From positions 50,637 to 114,636 of the forward strand of contig NZ_BMZH01000010.1 of the NCBI RefSeq assembly GCF_014652695.1: a stretch of DNA of 64,000 nt. Reading direction: 5' to 3'. The notes beneath the pieces are model-generated. The model was not told the DNA's origin. It worked only from the letters and a program-made list of their open reading frames with translations, and made no database searches. Positions within the stretch are counted from its first letter, which is position 1. The number at the start of each line of letters is the position of its first letter. Of the stretch, positions 1 to 9,113 are shown one piece after another. The position numbers and the translations under genes were made by a program. Source of the stretch: Algimonas arctica (GTDB taxonomy: Bacteria; Pseudomonadota; Alphaproteobacteria; Caulobacterales; Maricaulaceae).

Positions 1-797
1 ACGCCTTCTTCGCAATCCGGGGACACGAACGCCTTTTCGAGTAAGGCGCTCTCTTCCTGATGCGCTGCGAACGGCCCTCCAGCCAGCACCCCGTGACCAA
101 GCATGGTCGCGCGTAGCAGTCGTTTATTTTGTGCCACCGCTTCGGGCGAACAATTGATGGCAATATCGCGCGCGAGTTCCATCGCACGGGGCAAAACGTC
201 CGCATTATCGTGCAATTCCGAGAATAAGCCCGATTGCAACCCGTCATCAGGATCAATGTAGTTCCCCGTCAGCGACCATTGCGTTGCCTTAGAAAACCCG
301 ACCAACTTGGGCAGGAAGAAACTGGCCGCTCCATCAAATACAATCCCGCGTCGCGTAAAAGGAAAGGCGTATTTCGCTTTGCGTGCCGCGATGCGAATAT
401 CGCAGGGCAAGGTCATGGTCAGGCCGATCCCCACGGCCGATCCGTTCATTGCCGCGATGATCGGAACGTTCACGCGGGAGATCGCCAAGTTGAGCTGCCC
501 GCCCGTATCGCGCGGTACGCCATCAATAATTTCAACGTCTTTATAAAAACCAGATGACCCAAATCCGTCAGAAATATCGGCCCCCGCACAAAAGGCGCGG
601 CCTTCGCCCGTCAAGACGGCGCAACGCACTGACGTGTCCGCGCCGAGCGCCTCGAACCCTTTGAGCATGGTGTGGAACTGCGCGATGTTAAAGCTGTTCA
701 TCGCGGCGGGGCGCGACATGGTCATCACGACAATACCGGGGGTATCGGGGTCCCGCGTGATTTTGAATGTGTCGGATGAGGCGTCTTCTACGGCCAT
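1..797 (-). CDS. Enoyl-CoA hydratase/isomerase family protein (3' end outside window)
   Basis: Crotonase-fold enzyme that hydrates 2-enoyl-CoA in fatty-acid or related acyl-CoA breakdown. About 265 residues are visible and the C-terminus runs off the window. The oxyanion-hole segment GRAFCAGADIS and the second loop NGSAVGIG are present. The segment that usually carries a catalytic Glu (PEGAS type) reads FDGAASFFLPKLVG, so an Asp stands where Glu is common; substrate and exact reaction are therefore open. The start at 797 is preceded by a GAGGAG ribosome site. It is transcribed away from the AhpD-like gene at 1010, sharing a 212-base intergenic region. Family assignment is firm, specificity is not. 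Confidence 0.85.
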   Translation of the reverse strand, partial: MAVEDASSDTFKITRDPDTPGIVVMTMSRPAAMNSFNIAQFHTMLKGFEALGADTSVRCAVLTGEGRAFCAGADISDGFGSSGFYKDVEIIDGVPRDTGGQLNLAISRVNVPIIAAMNGSAVGIGLTMTLPCDIRIAARKAKYAFPFTRRGIVFDGAASFFLPKLVGFSKATQWSLTGNYIDPDDGLQSGLFSELHDNADVLPRAMELARDIAINCSPEAVAQNKRLLRATMLGHGVLAGGPFAAHQEESALLEKAFVSPDCEEG

Positions 798-948
798 GAT
801 GTATCTCCTCTTTTACAAACGGTACTGGCCCAAAACCCCACCGTCTATGGTCTGCGTTCGGGATCATGGGACCGATGAAACTCACGCCCTCACGCCTCTG
901 TGAAATGTCGTGATTGGAATAACTGAACCGAACGTTCCATATAACAAA

Positions 949-964
949 TAGACCACACGGTCCT
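949..964. promoter_or_regulatory. Putative TetR/NemR-type operator
   Basis: The sequence TAGACC-ACAC-GGTCCT is an imperfect inverted repeat 45 bases before the AhpD-like gene. It matches 10 of the 12 fixed positions of TAGACC-N4-GGTCTA, which I recall as the site of the TetR-family electrophile sensor NemR. No TetR gene is in the window. Assignment is by motif resemblance only. Confidence 0.4.
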
Positions 965-1009
965 AAATCATATTGCCTTAATCACAGGCCTAAAAACAGA
1001 GATTATGAA

Positions 1010-1579
1010 ATGACTGAATTTACTCGCCACACTGTCGACACCGCCCCCGAAGCCGCCCGCCCAATCCTTAAAGGCGCCAAAGCCTCCGTTGGGTTTGTCC
1101 CAAACCTGTACGCAACGATGGCAGAAGCCCCATCTTTGCTCAGCGCCTATACGCAGCTGGGCGACCTGTTGAGCAAAAGCAGCTTTTCCGCGACTGAACA
1201 GCAGATCGTTTTGATGACCAACAACCGTCTGAATGGTTGTGAATATTGTATGGCTGCGCATACATCGATCAGCCAAGGCGCCGGCGTTCCGGCAGACGTG
1301 ATCGAGAGTCTCCGTTCGGGCACATCCATCGCAGACTCGAAACTAGAAGCTCTGCGCACCTTCGCACAAGTCATGAACGAGACACGCGGTTGGCCGACAC
1401 AGGCCGATCTCGATGCCTTTTTCGCAGCCGGTTATGGCCAACAACAAGTTCTTGAAGTCATTCTCGGCACGGCATTTAAAGTCTTGTCAAACTACACCAA
1501 CCATGTCGCCAGCACCCCGCTTGATGCGGCCTTTAAGGCGAATGCCTGGTCATCAAAAGACGCACAAAACGCCGCATAA
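1010..1579 (+). CDS. Carboxymuconolactone decarboxylase / AhpD-like protein
   Basis: A 189-residue member of the AhpD-like superfamily. The redox signature is intact: Cys77-x-x-Cys80 followed by His84 in NGCEYCMAAH, the arrangement used by alkylhydroperoxidase D for peroxide reduction. The family also contains true carboxymuconolactone decarboxylases, but the CxxC pair favours a peroxidase or thiol-redox role. It is monocistronic, faces the kinase gene convergently and is followed by a GC-rich hairpin. A TetR-type palindrome lies just upstream, which fits induction by electrophiles or oxidants. Function beyond the family is inference. Confidence 0.85.
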   Translation: MTEFTRHTVDTAPEAARPILKGAKASVGFVPNLYATMAEAPSLLSAYTQLGDLLSKSSFSATEQQIVLMTNNRLNGCEYCMAAHTSISQGAGVPADVIESLRSGTSIADSKLEALRTFAQVMNETRGWPTQADLDAFFAAGYGQQQVLEVILGTAFKVLSNYTNHVASTPLDAAFKANAWSSKDAQNAA

Positions 1580-1596
1580 TTTCTCTGATGATTGAC

Positions 1597-1631
1597 GCCG
1601 CCGCGCTGTTCATTTTGAGCCGTGCGGCGGC
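1597..1631. terminator. Hairpin between convergent genes
   Basis: GCCGCCGC at 1597-1604 pairs with GCGGCGGC at 1624-1631, followed on the plus strand by ATATTCTTT. A second perfect palindrome, ACTCCTTAAAAGGAGT, sits at 1642-1657 right beside the kinase stop codon. Together they could end transcripts from both sides. Confidence 0.55.
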
Positions 1632-1659
1632 ATATTCTTTGACTCCTTAAAAGGAGTGA

Positions 1660-3300
1660 CTAGGGCGCGTCACCCCTTAGCCGAGCCGCAGACCGCATAA
1701 TCATACGATCAAAATTCGCGAGTGTGATCGGCTTGAAAAGATAGTCATTCACCTTGGCCGCGGCAAAACTTTCCCGAACCGACCCTTCACTTACCGATGA
1801 CATGGCAATGATATCGAGTGCCTTGAAGCTTTCGTGTCGGCGCAGCGTTTGGGTGAGTCTCAACCCATCACAGTCCGGCATGTGGTAATCCGTGATCAGC
1901 AATGTGTAAGGGTCGCCCGACTGACTCGCTGTCACCAAATGCTCAACCGCCGCTTTTGCTGACCCGACGGCATCGGCGCATAAACCTAAGCGCTCCAATT
2001 GCGTGGTGATGACTTTCAAATTTGGCGGAAGGTCATCGACCACAAGGATCTTTAAGCCCTTAATATCGGGGTTGATATCAGCGTCAGTTTGCGATGACGG
2101 CTCATTGGCCACAATTGGCAAATTCACGTCCATCCGGAAACGCGAGCCCGTGCCCAAAACTGACGTTGCGGTTAGCGTCCCGCCCATCAATGTGACCAAA
2201 TCCCGAGAGATTGCGAGACCGAGACCTGTCCCCCCATAAATCCGGGTCATGGATCCATCGGCTTGCTCAAACTTCTCGAAGATTGAGGCGAGCTTATCCT
2301 CGGCAATGCCAATGCCCGTATCACAGACAGACGCTGACAGGTGCAAGCCGCCAGCCTCGACCCGGCCATCGACTTCAACACTAATGTAGCCGTTTTCCGT
2401 AAATTTGATCGCATTGCCGATTAAGTTCAGCAGGACCTGACGTATCCGTCCCCGATCTCCGACGACATAGCATGGCAGGCTTGGGGCGAATTGAACGATG
2501 AGATCGAGCTCTGATTCCCGCGCACTAGACCCTAATAAAACGACGACATCATCGACCATTTGACGAAGATCAAACGGCTCGGGTGACAACTTCAATCGCC
2601 CGGCTTCGATCTTCGAAAAATCGAGCACATCATCAATCAGGCTCAGCAACGCATCACCTGTCCGCTCAAGCATATCGACCATTTCGGTCTGTTGATCTGT
2701 CAGCCCTGTACCGCGAAGCAGCTGCGTCATGCCAAGAACCCCGTTCATCGGAGTGCGGATTTCGTGGCTCATATTGGCGAGAAATTCAGACTTCGCTCTC
2801 GCAGAGGCCAATGCTTTTCCCTCTGCTGCGGCCAGGGCCGTCTCGCGGGCCTGAATGTCCACCAATGCGGTGAGGTCCGTTAGAATACCAACCAGATATT
2901 CCGCCCCGTCCTCGGTCTTGAAATAACTTTTCTGCGATTCCACCCAAAGAGTTTCACCAACAGCATTATTGAGCGCTTCATGGTTGATGTTCTGTCCTTG
3001 GGTTAGGAATACGTCATCATCCATCGCCCAGAAAACGTCGGCTTGGTCCGGCGGAGAAATATCATAGTCGGACTTGCCCAATAGGTCTTCGCGCGTGCGG
3101 CCCAAAATGTCACAAAAAGCTGGATTTGCTTCGACCCAGAGATGCTGGCGATCCTTCACATAGACCGGGTTCGGCAGAAGGCTGAGCACATGCGACAACA
3201 ATTCCAGCGTGCCGCCATTCGGCAAATTAAGCTGCCGAACTGGCACGGCGGACAGCGGTGTCATCGGAACGGACTGTTGGAGTGAAGCGCGCGGTGTCAT
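1660..3300 (-). CDS. PAS-domain hybrid sensor histidine kinase
   Basis: A 546-residue cytoplasmic hybrid kinase with no membrane segment. Domains in order: PAS (about 35-150); HisKA with phosphoacceptor His179 in NMSHEIRTPMNG; HATPase_c with N box NLIGNAIKF (about 292-300), DTGIGI (327-332) and GTGLGLAIS (357-365); and a C-terminal receiver with acidic pair D422-D423, phosphoacceptor Asp471 in LLITDYHMP and Lys523. The start at 3300 is preferred because an upstream extension would overlap rarA. No partner regulator is adjacent, so the phosphorelay target is unknown. The PAS ligand cannot be read from the sequence. Confidence 0.9.
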   Translation of the reverse strand: MTPRASLQQSVPMTPLSAVPVRQLNLPNGGTLELLSHVLSLLPNPVYVKDRQHLWVEANPAFCDILGRTREDLLGKSDYDISPPDQADVFWAMDDDVFLTQGQNINHEALNNAVGETLWVESQKSYFKTEDGAEYLVGILTDLTALVDIQARETALAAAEGKALASARAKSEFLANMSHEIRTPMNGVLGMTQLLRGTGLTDQQTEMVDMLERTGDALLSLIDDVLDFSKIEAGRLKLSPEPFDLRQMVDDVVVLLGSSARESELDLIVQFAPSLPCYVVGDRGRIRQVLLNLIGNAIKFTENGYISVEVDGRVEAGGLHLSASVCDTGIGIAEDKLASIFEKFEQADGSMTRIYGGTGLGLAISRDLVTLMGGTLTATSVLGTGSRFRMDVNLPIVANEPSSQTDADINPDIKGLKILVVDDLPPNLKVITTQLERLGLCADAVGSAKAAVEHLVTASQSGDPYTLLITDYHMPDCDGLRLTQTLRRHESFKALDIIAMSSVSEGSVRESFAAAKVNDYLFKPITLANFDRMIMRSAARLRGDAP

Positions 3301-3353
3301 ATTGGCGCTGATTGCACGATTAACTCTTAACGAACCGCTATTACCGCCTAGAA

Positions 3354-4655
3354 TTACCCGCGGCTTTTCTCTGCCCGCAACCGCGCCCAATGCGCCACAC
3401 GGTCCGCAATCGCCGCTTCCCGCCCCGACGCTTTCGGCGCGTAGAGTGTCACGCGTTCCATCGTATCGGGCCAAAAATCCTGCCCTGAAAATCCATCTTC
3501 CGCGTCATGGTCATATTGGTAGCCCTCGCCATAGCCGAGCGACTTCATCATTTTGGTCGGCGCGTTGAGAATGTGTTTGGGCGGCGCAACAGACCCCGTC
3601 GTCTTCGCCAGCGCGCGCGCCGCTTTCCACGCCGTATAGACCGCATTACTCTTGGGGGCGGTCGCGCAATGTACGACAGCATGGGCCAGCGCGAGCTCGC
3701 CTTCCGGACTACCGAGCCGCTCATAGGTCCGGGCCGCTTCCGCGCTAATCATCAGCGCGACTGGATCCGCCGCGCCAATATCCTCGCTCGCAAAGCGCAC
3801 GATGCGCCGCGCCAGGTAGCGCGGGTCTTCGCCGCCCTCTAACATCCGCGCGAACCAATAGAGCGCCGCATCGACATCCGACCCGCGCATCGATTTATGC
3901 AGCGCGGAAATCAAATTATAATGCTGCTCTCCGGACTTGTCGTAAACGGGCGCGCGTTTCTGCAACAGTTTCGACAAGGCTGCTCCGTCCAATTCCCCCG
4001 TTTGCGCGAACACTTCATCCGCCAGCGTCAACAGGTAGCGCCCATCGCCATCGGCGAAATCCACTAGCTGCGCGCGCGCGTCACCCGTCATCGGCAGCGC
4101 CCGACCCAGCACCCGCTCGGCCCGCGCCAGCAAGCCCTCTAACGCCGTCGCATCCAGCCGATTGAGCACAAACACTTGGCTGCGGGACAAGAGCGCGGCG
4201 TTGAGTTCAAAGCTCGGATTTTCCGTCGTCGCCCCAACCAACGTCACCACGCCCGCTTCGACAAAGGGCAAAAACCCGTCTTGCTGCGCTTTGTTGAACC
4301 GGTGGATTTCATCCACGAACAGCAAGGTCCCCTGCCCCGCCTCGCGGCGGGATTTAGCCGCCTCGAACACTTTGCGTAAATCCGCCACGCCCGAAAACAC
4401 GGCGGATAGCGCGACAAATTCCAACCCGGCGCGCCCCGCTAGCAGCCGCGCAATCGTGGTCTTGCCCACGCCGGGTGGCCCCCAGAGGATCATCGACGAT
4501 AGCCGGTTCTGCGCCAACATCCGCCCAATCGGCGCATCTTCCGCTAGCAAATGATCTTGCCCGATCACCTCGGACAGGGTGGCCGGCCGGAGCCGTTCTG
4601 CCAAAGGCTGCGGCGCAGCATCAGAGAGGCCAGCGGAGTCGAACAGGGAGGTCAT
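3354..4655 (-). CDS. rarA: Replication-associated recombination protein A (RarA/MgsA)
   Basis: AAA+ ATPase of the clamp-loader clade that acts at stalled replication forks. 433 residues is the normal length. Walker A is GPPGVGKTT at about 59-67 and Walker B LLFVDEIHRF with Asp115 and Glu116; the sensor region GATTENPSFELN follows. The C-terminal half carries the MgsA tetramerisation part with RGSDVDAALYW and RRIVRFASEDIG. It lies 53 bases upstream of the hybrid kinase on the same strand, a chance rather than functional pairing as far as I can tell. Confidence 0.96.
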   Translation of the reverse strand: MTSLFDSAGLSDAAPQPLAERLRPATLSEVIGQDHLLAEDAPIGRMLAQNRLSSMILWGPPGVGKTTIARLLAGRAGLEFVALSAVFSGVADLRKVFEAAKSRREAGQGTLLFVDEIHRFNKAQQDGFLPFVEAGVVTLVGATTENPSFELNAALLSRSQVFVLNRLDATALEGLLARAERVLGRALPMTGDARAQLVDFADGDGRYLLTLADEVFAQTGELDGAALSKLLQKRAPVYDKSGEQHYNLISALHKSMRGSDVDAALYWFARMLEGGEDPRYLARRIVRFASEDIGAADPVALMISAEAARTYERLGSPEGELALAHAVVHCATAPKSNAVYTAWKAARALAKTTGSVAPPKHILNAPTKMMKSLGYGEGYQYDHDAEDGFSGQDFWPDTMERVTLYAPKASGREAAIADRVAHWARLRAEKSRG

Positions 4656-4770
4656 GGGACAAGGTTAGCGGGTCTGGCCCCGCGAATAAACGGCGATCAC
4701 CAGCCGCGCACGAAAACCGCATCGCGCTGAGCACTTACCCCACACCGTCTCGGGCCAAACTCACCCCACC

Positions 4771-4918
4771 GCCTCAGGCCGACTTGATCGGCCTGTCCAT
4801 CCCTGACGCTCACGCAAAAAAAAGAACGGCGTTACCTTGGGCTTAGGTGAATTCACGAGCCACGCGATAAATTTGATGGGAATGGGCCATGGGCAGGCCG
4901 ATCAAGTCGGCCTGAGGC
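4771..4918. repeat. REP-like doublet: 30-base inverted repeat around an 88-base core
   Basis: Left arm 4771-4800 and right arm 4889-4918 are inverted copies with one mismatch. Each arm is itself a hairpin, GGCCGA-CTTGA-TCGGCC, so the unit looks like a BIME/REP doublet rather than a simple terminator. I see no target-site duplication and no coding in the 88-base core. It occupies the middle of the 474-base gene-free stretch 4656-5129; the rest holds only a short CCCC-ATAAT-GGGG hairpin near 5110. Confidence 0.7.
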
Positions 4919-5129
4919 ACATTTAGTATCGCTCAATGGAAAACTCGACAGCCCCTCACCCACACACGACGTCACTCACGCACCCCGAGTAATCAGGGAT
5001 GCTGTGACCGCCTCATACCTTGGGACGTGAGGGGTATGGGTTTAGCATCGGGTTTGTGGGGGGATGGCGTTTTAAGGGTTATATGGTTTTAATCCCCAGA
5101 GCGGACCCCATAATGGGGCCGGGAAGTCG

Positions 5130-5474
5130 TTAGGTTCTTTCAGCTCTCTTCTCAGTATGGAACGAAGCAGCAAGATATAGAGCGAGTACGATCGGCAAAA
5201 TAGAGAATAAGCCAAAGCCTATCTGACCCGTCATAAAAATCATCATTGTTGAGAAAGAGAAGGCTATCGCGGTAAAGATTGCGGCCATGCGTCTTGCCCT
5301 AGGCATAAATATGAAAATGCCTGCGACGACCTGAAATATTCCTAAGATCAACATGAACTTGAGGTCTATCCCCAAACTATCAAAAAATGTCGTCTCTTGC
5401 GGCACCTTCATGAGCTTAGCGACACCCGCCGCAATACTCAAAAAAGCCACGATGACTGAAATTATTCTTCTCAT
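5130..5474 (-). CDS. DoxX-like small membrane protein
   Basis: A 114-residue integral membrane protein with about four hydrophobic helices. The early GVAKLMKVP segment and the later GIFQVVAGIFIFMPRARRMAA stretch fit the DoxX/DoxX-like family, whose members are poorly characterised redox-associated membrane proteins. The ATG at 5474 is chosen over an upstream TTG because AAAGGGA lies eight bases before it. Codon use is AT-richer than the flanking rarA and sdh genes. It sits 141 bases downstream of another small membrane protein on the same strand. Confidence 0.65.
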   Translation of the reverse strand: MRRIISVIVAFLSIAAGVAKLMKVPQETTFFDSLGIDLKFMLILGIFQVVAGIFIFMPRARRMAAIFTAIAFSFSTMMIFMTGQIGFGLFSILPIVLALYLAASFHTEKRAERT

Positions 5475-5615
5475 TATCAATTCCCTTTAGCTTTTGGGCT
5501 TCCATACAGGATCAACTCACGCGAGAGAATTGAATTCAGGTTTTACGTCGATGATAGCCGTTTGTATCCTTCTCAAACGAAGCAAGGATTACCCATCCCC
5601 ATCTTTAGAGACCTC

Positions 5616-5984
5616 CTAAAGCCAAATCAAAGCCGCACCAAGCATCATCGTGGCAACGCCAAACATCGGAACAACCTTATCATTGAATAAAAGTCCACGG
5701 GATATTTTAAACAAGAACTTAGGGTATATCAGCATCATGGCCCCTTCAATGGCCGCGCCCCATCCGATCAATGAAACCATAACTGATTTCCAACCCACCC
5801 AGATATTATGGTTCAAAATAAGCGCCGTCCCTGCAATCAAGACGATGGCTCCTGTCAGGTAGATATGCGCGTCGGATTCCTCCATCCCGTCGAGGATACG
5901 TCCGGCCCATCCTTTGTTGATCACACACCCCAACCCAGCGCAAAGCATATAAACCCCGAAAATTGTAGCAAGCATTTGTGTCAT
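5616..5984 (-). CDS. Uncharacterised four-helix membrane protein
   Basis: 122 residues with about four predicted membrane helices (roughly 3-22, 45-62, 70-88, 103-121). I do not recognise a family. The ATG at 5984 is chosen over the one at 5996 because a GGAG element sits six bases before it. Base composition is AT-richer than the neighbourhood, and it belongs with the other small membrane proteins between rarA and sdhA. Nothing catalytic is visible. Confidence 0.6.
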   Translation of the reverse strand: MTQMLATIFGVYMLCAGLGCVINKGWAGRILDGMEESDAHIYLTGAIVLIAGTALILNHNIWVGWKSVMVSLIGWGAAIEGAMMLIYPKFLFKISRGLLFNDKVVPMFGVATMMLGAALIWL

Positions 5985-6126
5985 GGTGGGCTCCATTTAG
6001 GTTTTAGCCGATTAATGTTGTTCCCATCATAGCCTAAATTTGGTCCGACTTGGTCAATTCAGTAAGAAGGGGGCAAGAAAGTTTCCAGGGCCGCCGATTG
6101 AATCTCGCGACTCTTCGATTGTTTCA

Positions 6127-6306
6127 TCAATCGAAGATGCCGACCGCTAACTCGACCCAGATAACCCCGAAGACCAAGGCAAGCGCTATACAGCCAAGAA
6201 GTCGGTAAGATCTCTTTTGGGTTACCTTTGTTATTCCAAAGTAAGCCGTAATTGTGCCTCCGATTAGGATGAAAGCGACCATAAAATCTCCAAGCGTCCA
6301 GTCCAT
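6127..6306 (-). CDS. 59-residue two-helix membrane protein
   Basis: Short gene read directly from the minus strand: it begins MDWTLGDFMVAF and ends WVELAVGIFD. There are two hydrophobic helices (about 8-24 and 38-56) separated by a basic loop containing KVTQKRSYR. The sequence ends in the WV-x-LAVGI pattern that I recall from small uncharacterised membrane proteins of many proteobacteria. An AGGGGAA element precedes the ATG. Function unknown. Confidence 0.6.
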   Translation of the reverse strand: MDWTLGDFMVAFILIGGTITAYFGITKVTQKRSYRLLGCIALALVFGVIWVELAVGIFD

Positions 6307-6473
6307 TGCATTCCCCTAAGCTGAAGTCGTGATAATCCCTTGCTGTACATTAGACTTTCGACCCTCAAAATGCTAAGTCAAGCGAAACCAAGAGCGCCCC
6401 AAAAGATCACGCGAAAGTTCAAATATGAATAAAAAAGGGCCGTTTCTGCGCTCCTAAAGGGAGACGACAAACT

Positions 6474-6932
6474 ATGAAGACATCAAAAACCACGCTCATA
6501 GACGCGCCCACCTCGATCGTTTTTCTCTGGCTTGAAGATCATGATCGTTTGCTGAAATGGGTGCCCAATCTTGTCGAAGATGAAGCTTTGGTCGAAACGC
6601 CGGAAAGGGTCGGTTCACGGTTTCGGCAGGTATTCTTGGAAAACGGGCGTAAAATGGAAATGGTCGGCGAGATTACCGATTATATTGAAAATGAACGTAT
6701 GCGTGTGGATATCACAGGAGATATGTTTGATCTGGATGTAGATTATCTCCTTAAAGGACTTTCTGATAATCAAACGGAGTTAACCCAAAACACGGAAATC
6801 CGGTTTAAAGGCTTCATGAAAATACTAGCTCTGGTGATGATCTTAACGTCAAAATTTTCATCGAAAGACCCGCAGGCCGAAGCCCATGCCAAGCTCAAGG
6901 CCATGGCTGAAGCCGAATACCGTGCGGGATAA
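6474..6932 (+). CDS. SRPBCC-family protein
   Basis: 152-residue START/Bet v1-fold protein. The opening SKTTLIDAPTSIVFLWLED, the central GSRFRQVF and the DITGDMFDLDVDYLL strand fit the polyketide-cyclase/SRPBCC group, which binds hydrophobic ligands. No membrane segment or export signal. A GGGAG element precedes the start. It is transcribed opposite to its neighbours. Ligand unknown. Confidence 0.75.
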   Translation: MKTSKTTLIDAPTSIVFLWLEDHDRLLKWVPNLVEDEALVETPERVGSRFRQVFLENGRKMEMVGEITDYIENERMRVDITGDMFDLDVDYLLKGLSDNQTELTQNTEIRFKGFMKILALVMILTSKFSSKDPQAEAHAKLKAMAEAEYRAG

Positions 6933-7276
6933 CTAAGACCAAATATCTGCTGCTTTGCCGGATTAGAATAACGCGGCAAGAGATCAATATTTTCCAAAAC
7001 TAAGCGTCTCCAAATCGCTTCATTAAGGAAACTCTTGAATGTCCGCATCGCCCCAAAACGAGCCTAGTATCGCCATTTAATTGCCCGACAGAAAAATACG
7101 TGAGGACCCTAATACTCCAAAGGGAGGTAAGTAAATCCAGTCCTTAGGCCGCTTACTTAGCCCCCAAAAAGCAATAACTTACGGCTGTCGCCACAAGCTG
7201 CTGAAGTCGCAGCCGGGCTGATCCTCCGGAGGAAGACGCAGACCCTATCGGGAAGATCAGCCGTGGGCGCCTTGGG
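6933..7276. other. Gene-free stretch downstream of sdhA
   Basis: 344 bases with no credible reading frame. It holds two inverted repeats facing the sdhA end: CGGCTG/CAGCCG at about 7181-7215 and GGCTGATC/GATCAGCC at 7215-7260, either of which could stop sdh transcripts. The expected sdhB gene is absent. Confidence 0.6.
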
Positions 7277-9061
7277 TTAGTAGACCCGCTTCTTAGGCAC
7301 GATATACTCAATCCCATCCGTCATCGTGTAATCATGCACGGGGCGATAATCGATGGTGACCGCGTTGGTGCCGTCGTCATACCATGACAGGGTGTGTTTC
7401 ATCCACTCGGCGTCGAGACGGTCCGGGTAATCCTCGTGCGCGTGGGCGCCGCGGCTTTCTTTGCGGTTATCCGCCGACGCGATAGTGACACGGGCTTGGG
7501 CGACGAGGTTGTCGAGCTCGAGCGTTTCCATCAGGTCAGTATTCCAGACCATGGTTTTGTCGGTGACAGAGATGTCGGCCATGTTGCCCGCAATGGCGGT
7601 GACTTTTTCCACGCCTTCGGCGAGGCTGTCTTCGGTCCGGAAAACGGAACAGTGGGCTTGCATCGCTTTTTGTAGCTCGAGGCGGATGTCCGCCGTGCCG
7701 CGCGTACCCGCGGCGGCTTTGAACTTCTCAAGACGCGCGATGGATTGCTCGCCTGCCGTTTTGGCGAGCGGTTTTTTGTCGGCGCCTGCAGTGAGTGTTT
7801 CACCGACGCGCAAGCCCGCGGCGCGGCCAAACACAACCAGATCGATCAGGGAGTTGGAGCCAAGGCGGTTGGCGCCGTGAACTGACACACAGGCCGCTTC
7901 GCCGACGGCCATCAGGCCGGGCACAACATGGTCGGGATTGCCGTCTTTCAGTGTCACGACTTCGCCGTGATAATTGGTCGGAATGCCGCCCATATTATAG
8001 TGGCAGGTCGGCAGGACCGGGATCGGCTCGCGCGTCACGTCGACACCTGCGAAGATTTTCGCGGTTTCGGAAATACCGGGCAGACGTTCGGCCAGCACAG
8101 CCGGGTCCAAGTGATCGAGATGGAGGAAGATGTGATCTTTGTTCGGGCCGACGCCGCGGCCTTCGCGGATTTCAATCGTCATCGCGCGAGAGACGACATC
8201 GCGGGACGCCAAGTCTTTGGCGCTCGGCGCATAGCGTTCCATGAACCGTTCGCCCTCACTATTGGTGAGGTAGCCGCCCTCGCCGCGTGAGCCTTCGGTT
8301 ATCAGGCAGCCCGCGCCGTAAATGCCGGTCGGGTGGAATTGGATGAATTCCATATCTTGCAGCGGCAGACCCGCGCGCAGCACCATCGCATTACCATCAC
8401 CCGTACAGGTGTGCGCCGAGGTGGCCGAGAAGAACACGCGGCCATAGCCGCCCGTGGCGAGGATGACCGTCTGCGCCTTAAAGCGGTGCAGCGTGCCGTC
8501 ATCGAGTTTCCACGCGGTGATACCGCGACAGACGCCGTCTTCCATGATCAGGTCGAGCGCGAAATACTCAATGAAAAATTCAGTCTCGTGGCGCAGGCTC
8601 TGGCCATAGAGCGTGTGCAACATGGCGTGACCGGTGCGGTCAGCGGCGGCGCAGGTGCGCTGCGCTTCGGGGCCTTCGCCCATGTTTTGCATCATGCCGC
8701 CGAACGGACGCTGATAAATCTTGCCTTCATCGGTGCGTGAGAACGGCATGCCCCAATGTTCAAGTTCATAAACCGCGTCCGGTGCATTGCGGCAGAGATA
8801 TTCGATAGAGTCTTGGTCGCCGAGCCAATCGGAGCCTTTGACCGTGTCGTACATGTGCCAGCGCCAGTCATCGGGCGACATATTGCCGAGCGACGCCGCG
8901 ATACCGCCTTGGGCCGCAACCGTGTGGCTGCGCGTCGGGAAGACTTTGGTCACGCAGGCGGTCTTGAGCCCGGCTTGCGCCGCCCCGAGAGCCGCGCGGA
9001 GGCCAGAGCCGCCGGCGCCGACAACAACGACGTCATATTCGTGATCGATGAAAGTGGTCAT
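7277..9061 (-). CDS. sdhA: Succinate dehydrogenase flavoprotein subunit
   Basis: Catalytic FAD subunit of complex II, oxidising succinate to fumarate on the cytoplasmic face of the inner membrane. 594 residues, full length. Dinucleotide-binding [10 protein letters not shown] lies at 11-20 and the flavinylated His is His46 in [10 protein letters not shown]. The substrate-site segments [15 protein letters not shown] and [13 protein letters not shown] are intact and the C-terminus ends KKRVY as in orthologues. It follows sdhD by 52 bases. The iron-sulfur subunit gene sdhB, normally next, is not found downstream. Confidence 0.97.
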   Translation of the reverse strand: MTTFIDHEYDVVVVGAGGSGLRAALGAAQAGLKTACVTKVFPTRSHTVAAQGGIAASLGNMSPDDWRWHMYDTVKGSDWLGDQDSIEYLCRNAPDAVYELEHWGMPFSRTDEGKIYQRPFGGMMQNMGEGPEAQRTCAAADRTGHAMLHTLYGQSLRHETEFFIEYFALDLIMEDGVCRGITAWKLDDGTLHRFKAQTVILATGGYGRVFFSATSAHTCTGDGNAMVLRAGLPLQDMEFIQFHPTGIYGAGCLITEGSRGEGGYLTNSEGERFMERYAPSAKDLASRDVVSRAMTIEIREGRGVGPNKDHIFLHLDHLDPAVLAERLPGISETAKIFAGVDVTREPIPVLPTCHYNMGGIPTNYHGEVVTLKDGNPDHVVPGLMAVGEAACVSVHGANRLGSNSLIDLVVFGRAAGLRVGETLTAGADKKPLAKTAGEQSIARLEKFKAAAGTRGTADIRLELQKAMQAHCSVFRTEDSLAEGVEKVTAIAGNMADISVTDKTMVWNTDLMETLELDNLVAQARVTIASADNRKESRGAHAHEDYPDRLDAEWMKHTLSWYDDGTNAVTIDYRPVHDYTMTDGIEYIVPKKRVY

Positions 9062-9113
9062 GAAGGGGTCTCTAAAAATCTAAACAGAGAAAAATCTAAA
9101 CAAAGGCTGCGAG

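Noticed and set aside
234..903. Plus-strand frames across the enoyl-CoA hydratase gene
   Set aside because: They are antisense shadows; the minus strand gives a continuous crotonase sequence with a proper start.
3301..3474. Extended N-terminus of the hybrid kinase
   Set aside because: It would overlap the conserved end of rarA and adds Gly-rich sequence with no homology pattern.
4771..4918. MITE or IS remnant
   Set aside because: No target duplication or transposase trace; each arm folds on its own, which fits REP/BIME better.
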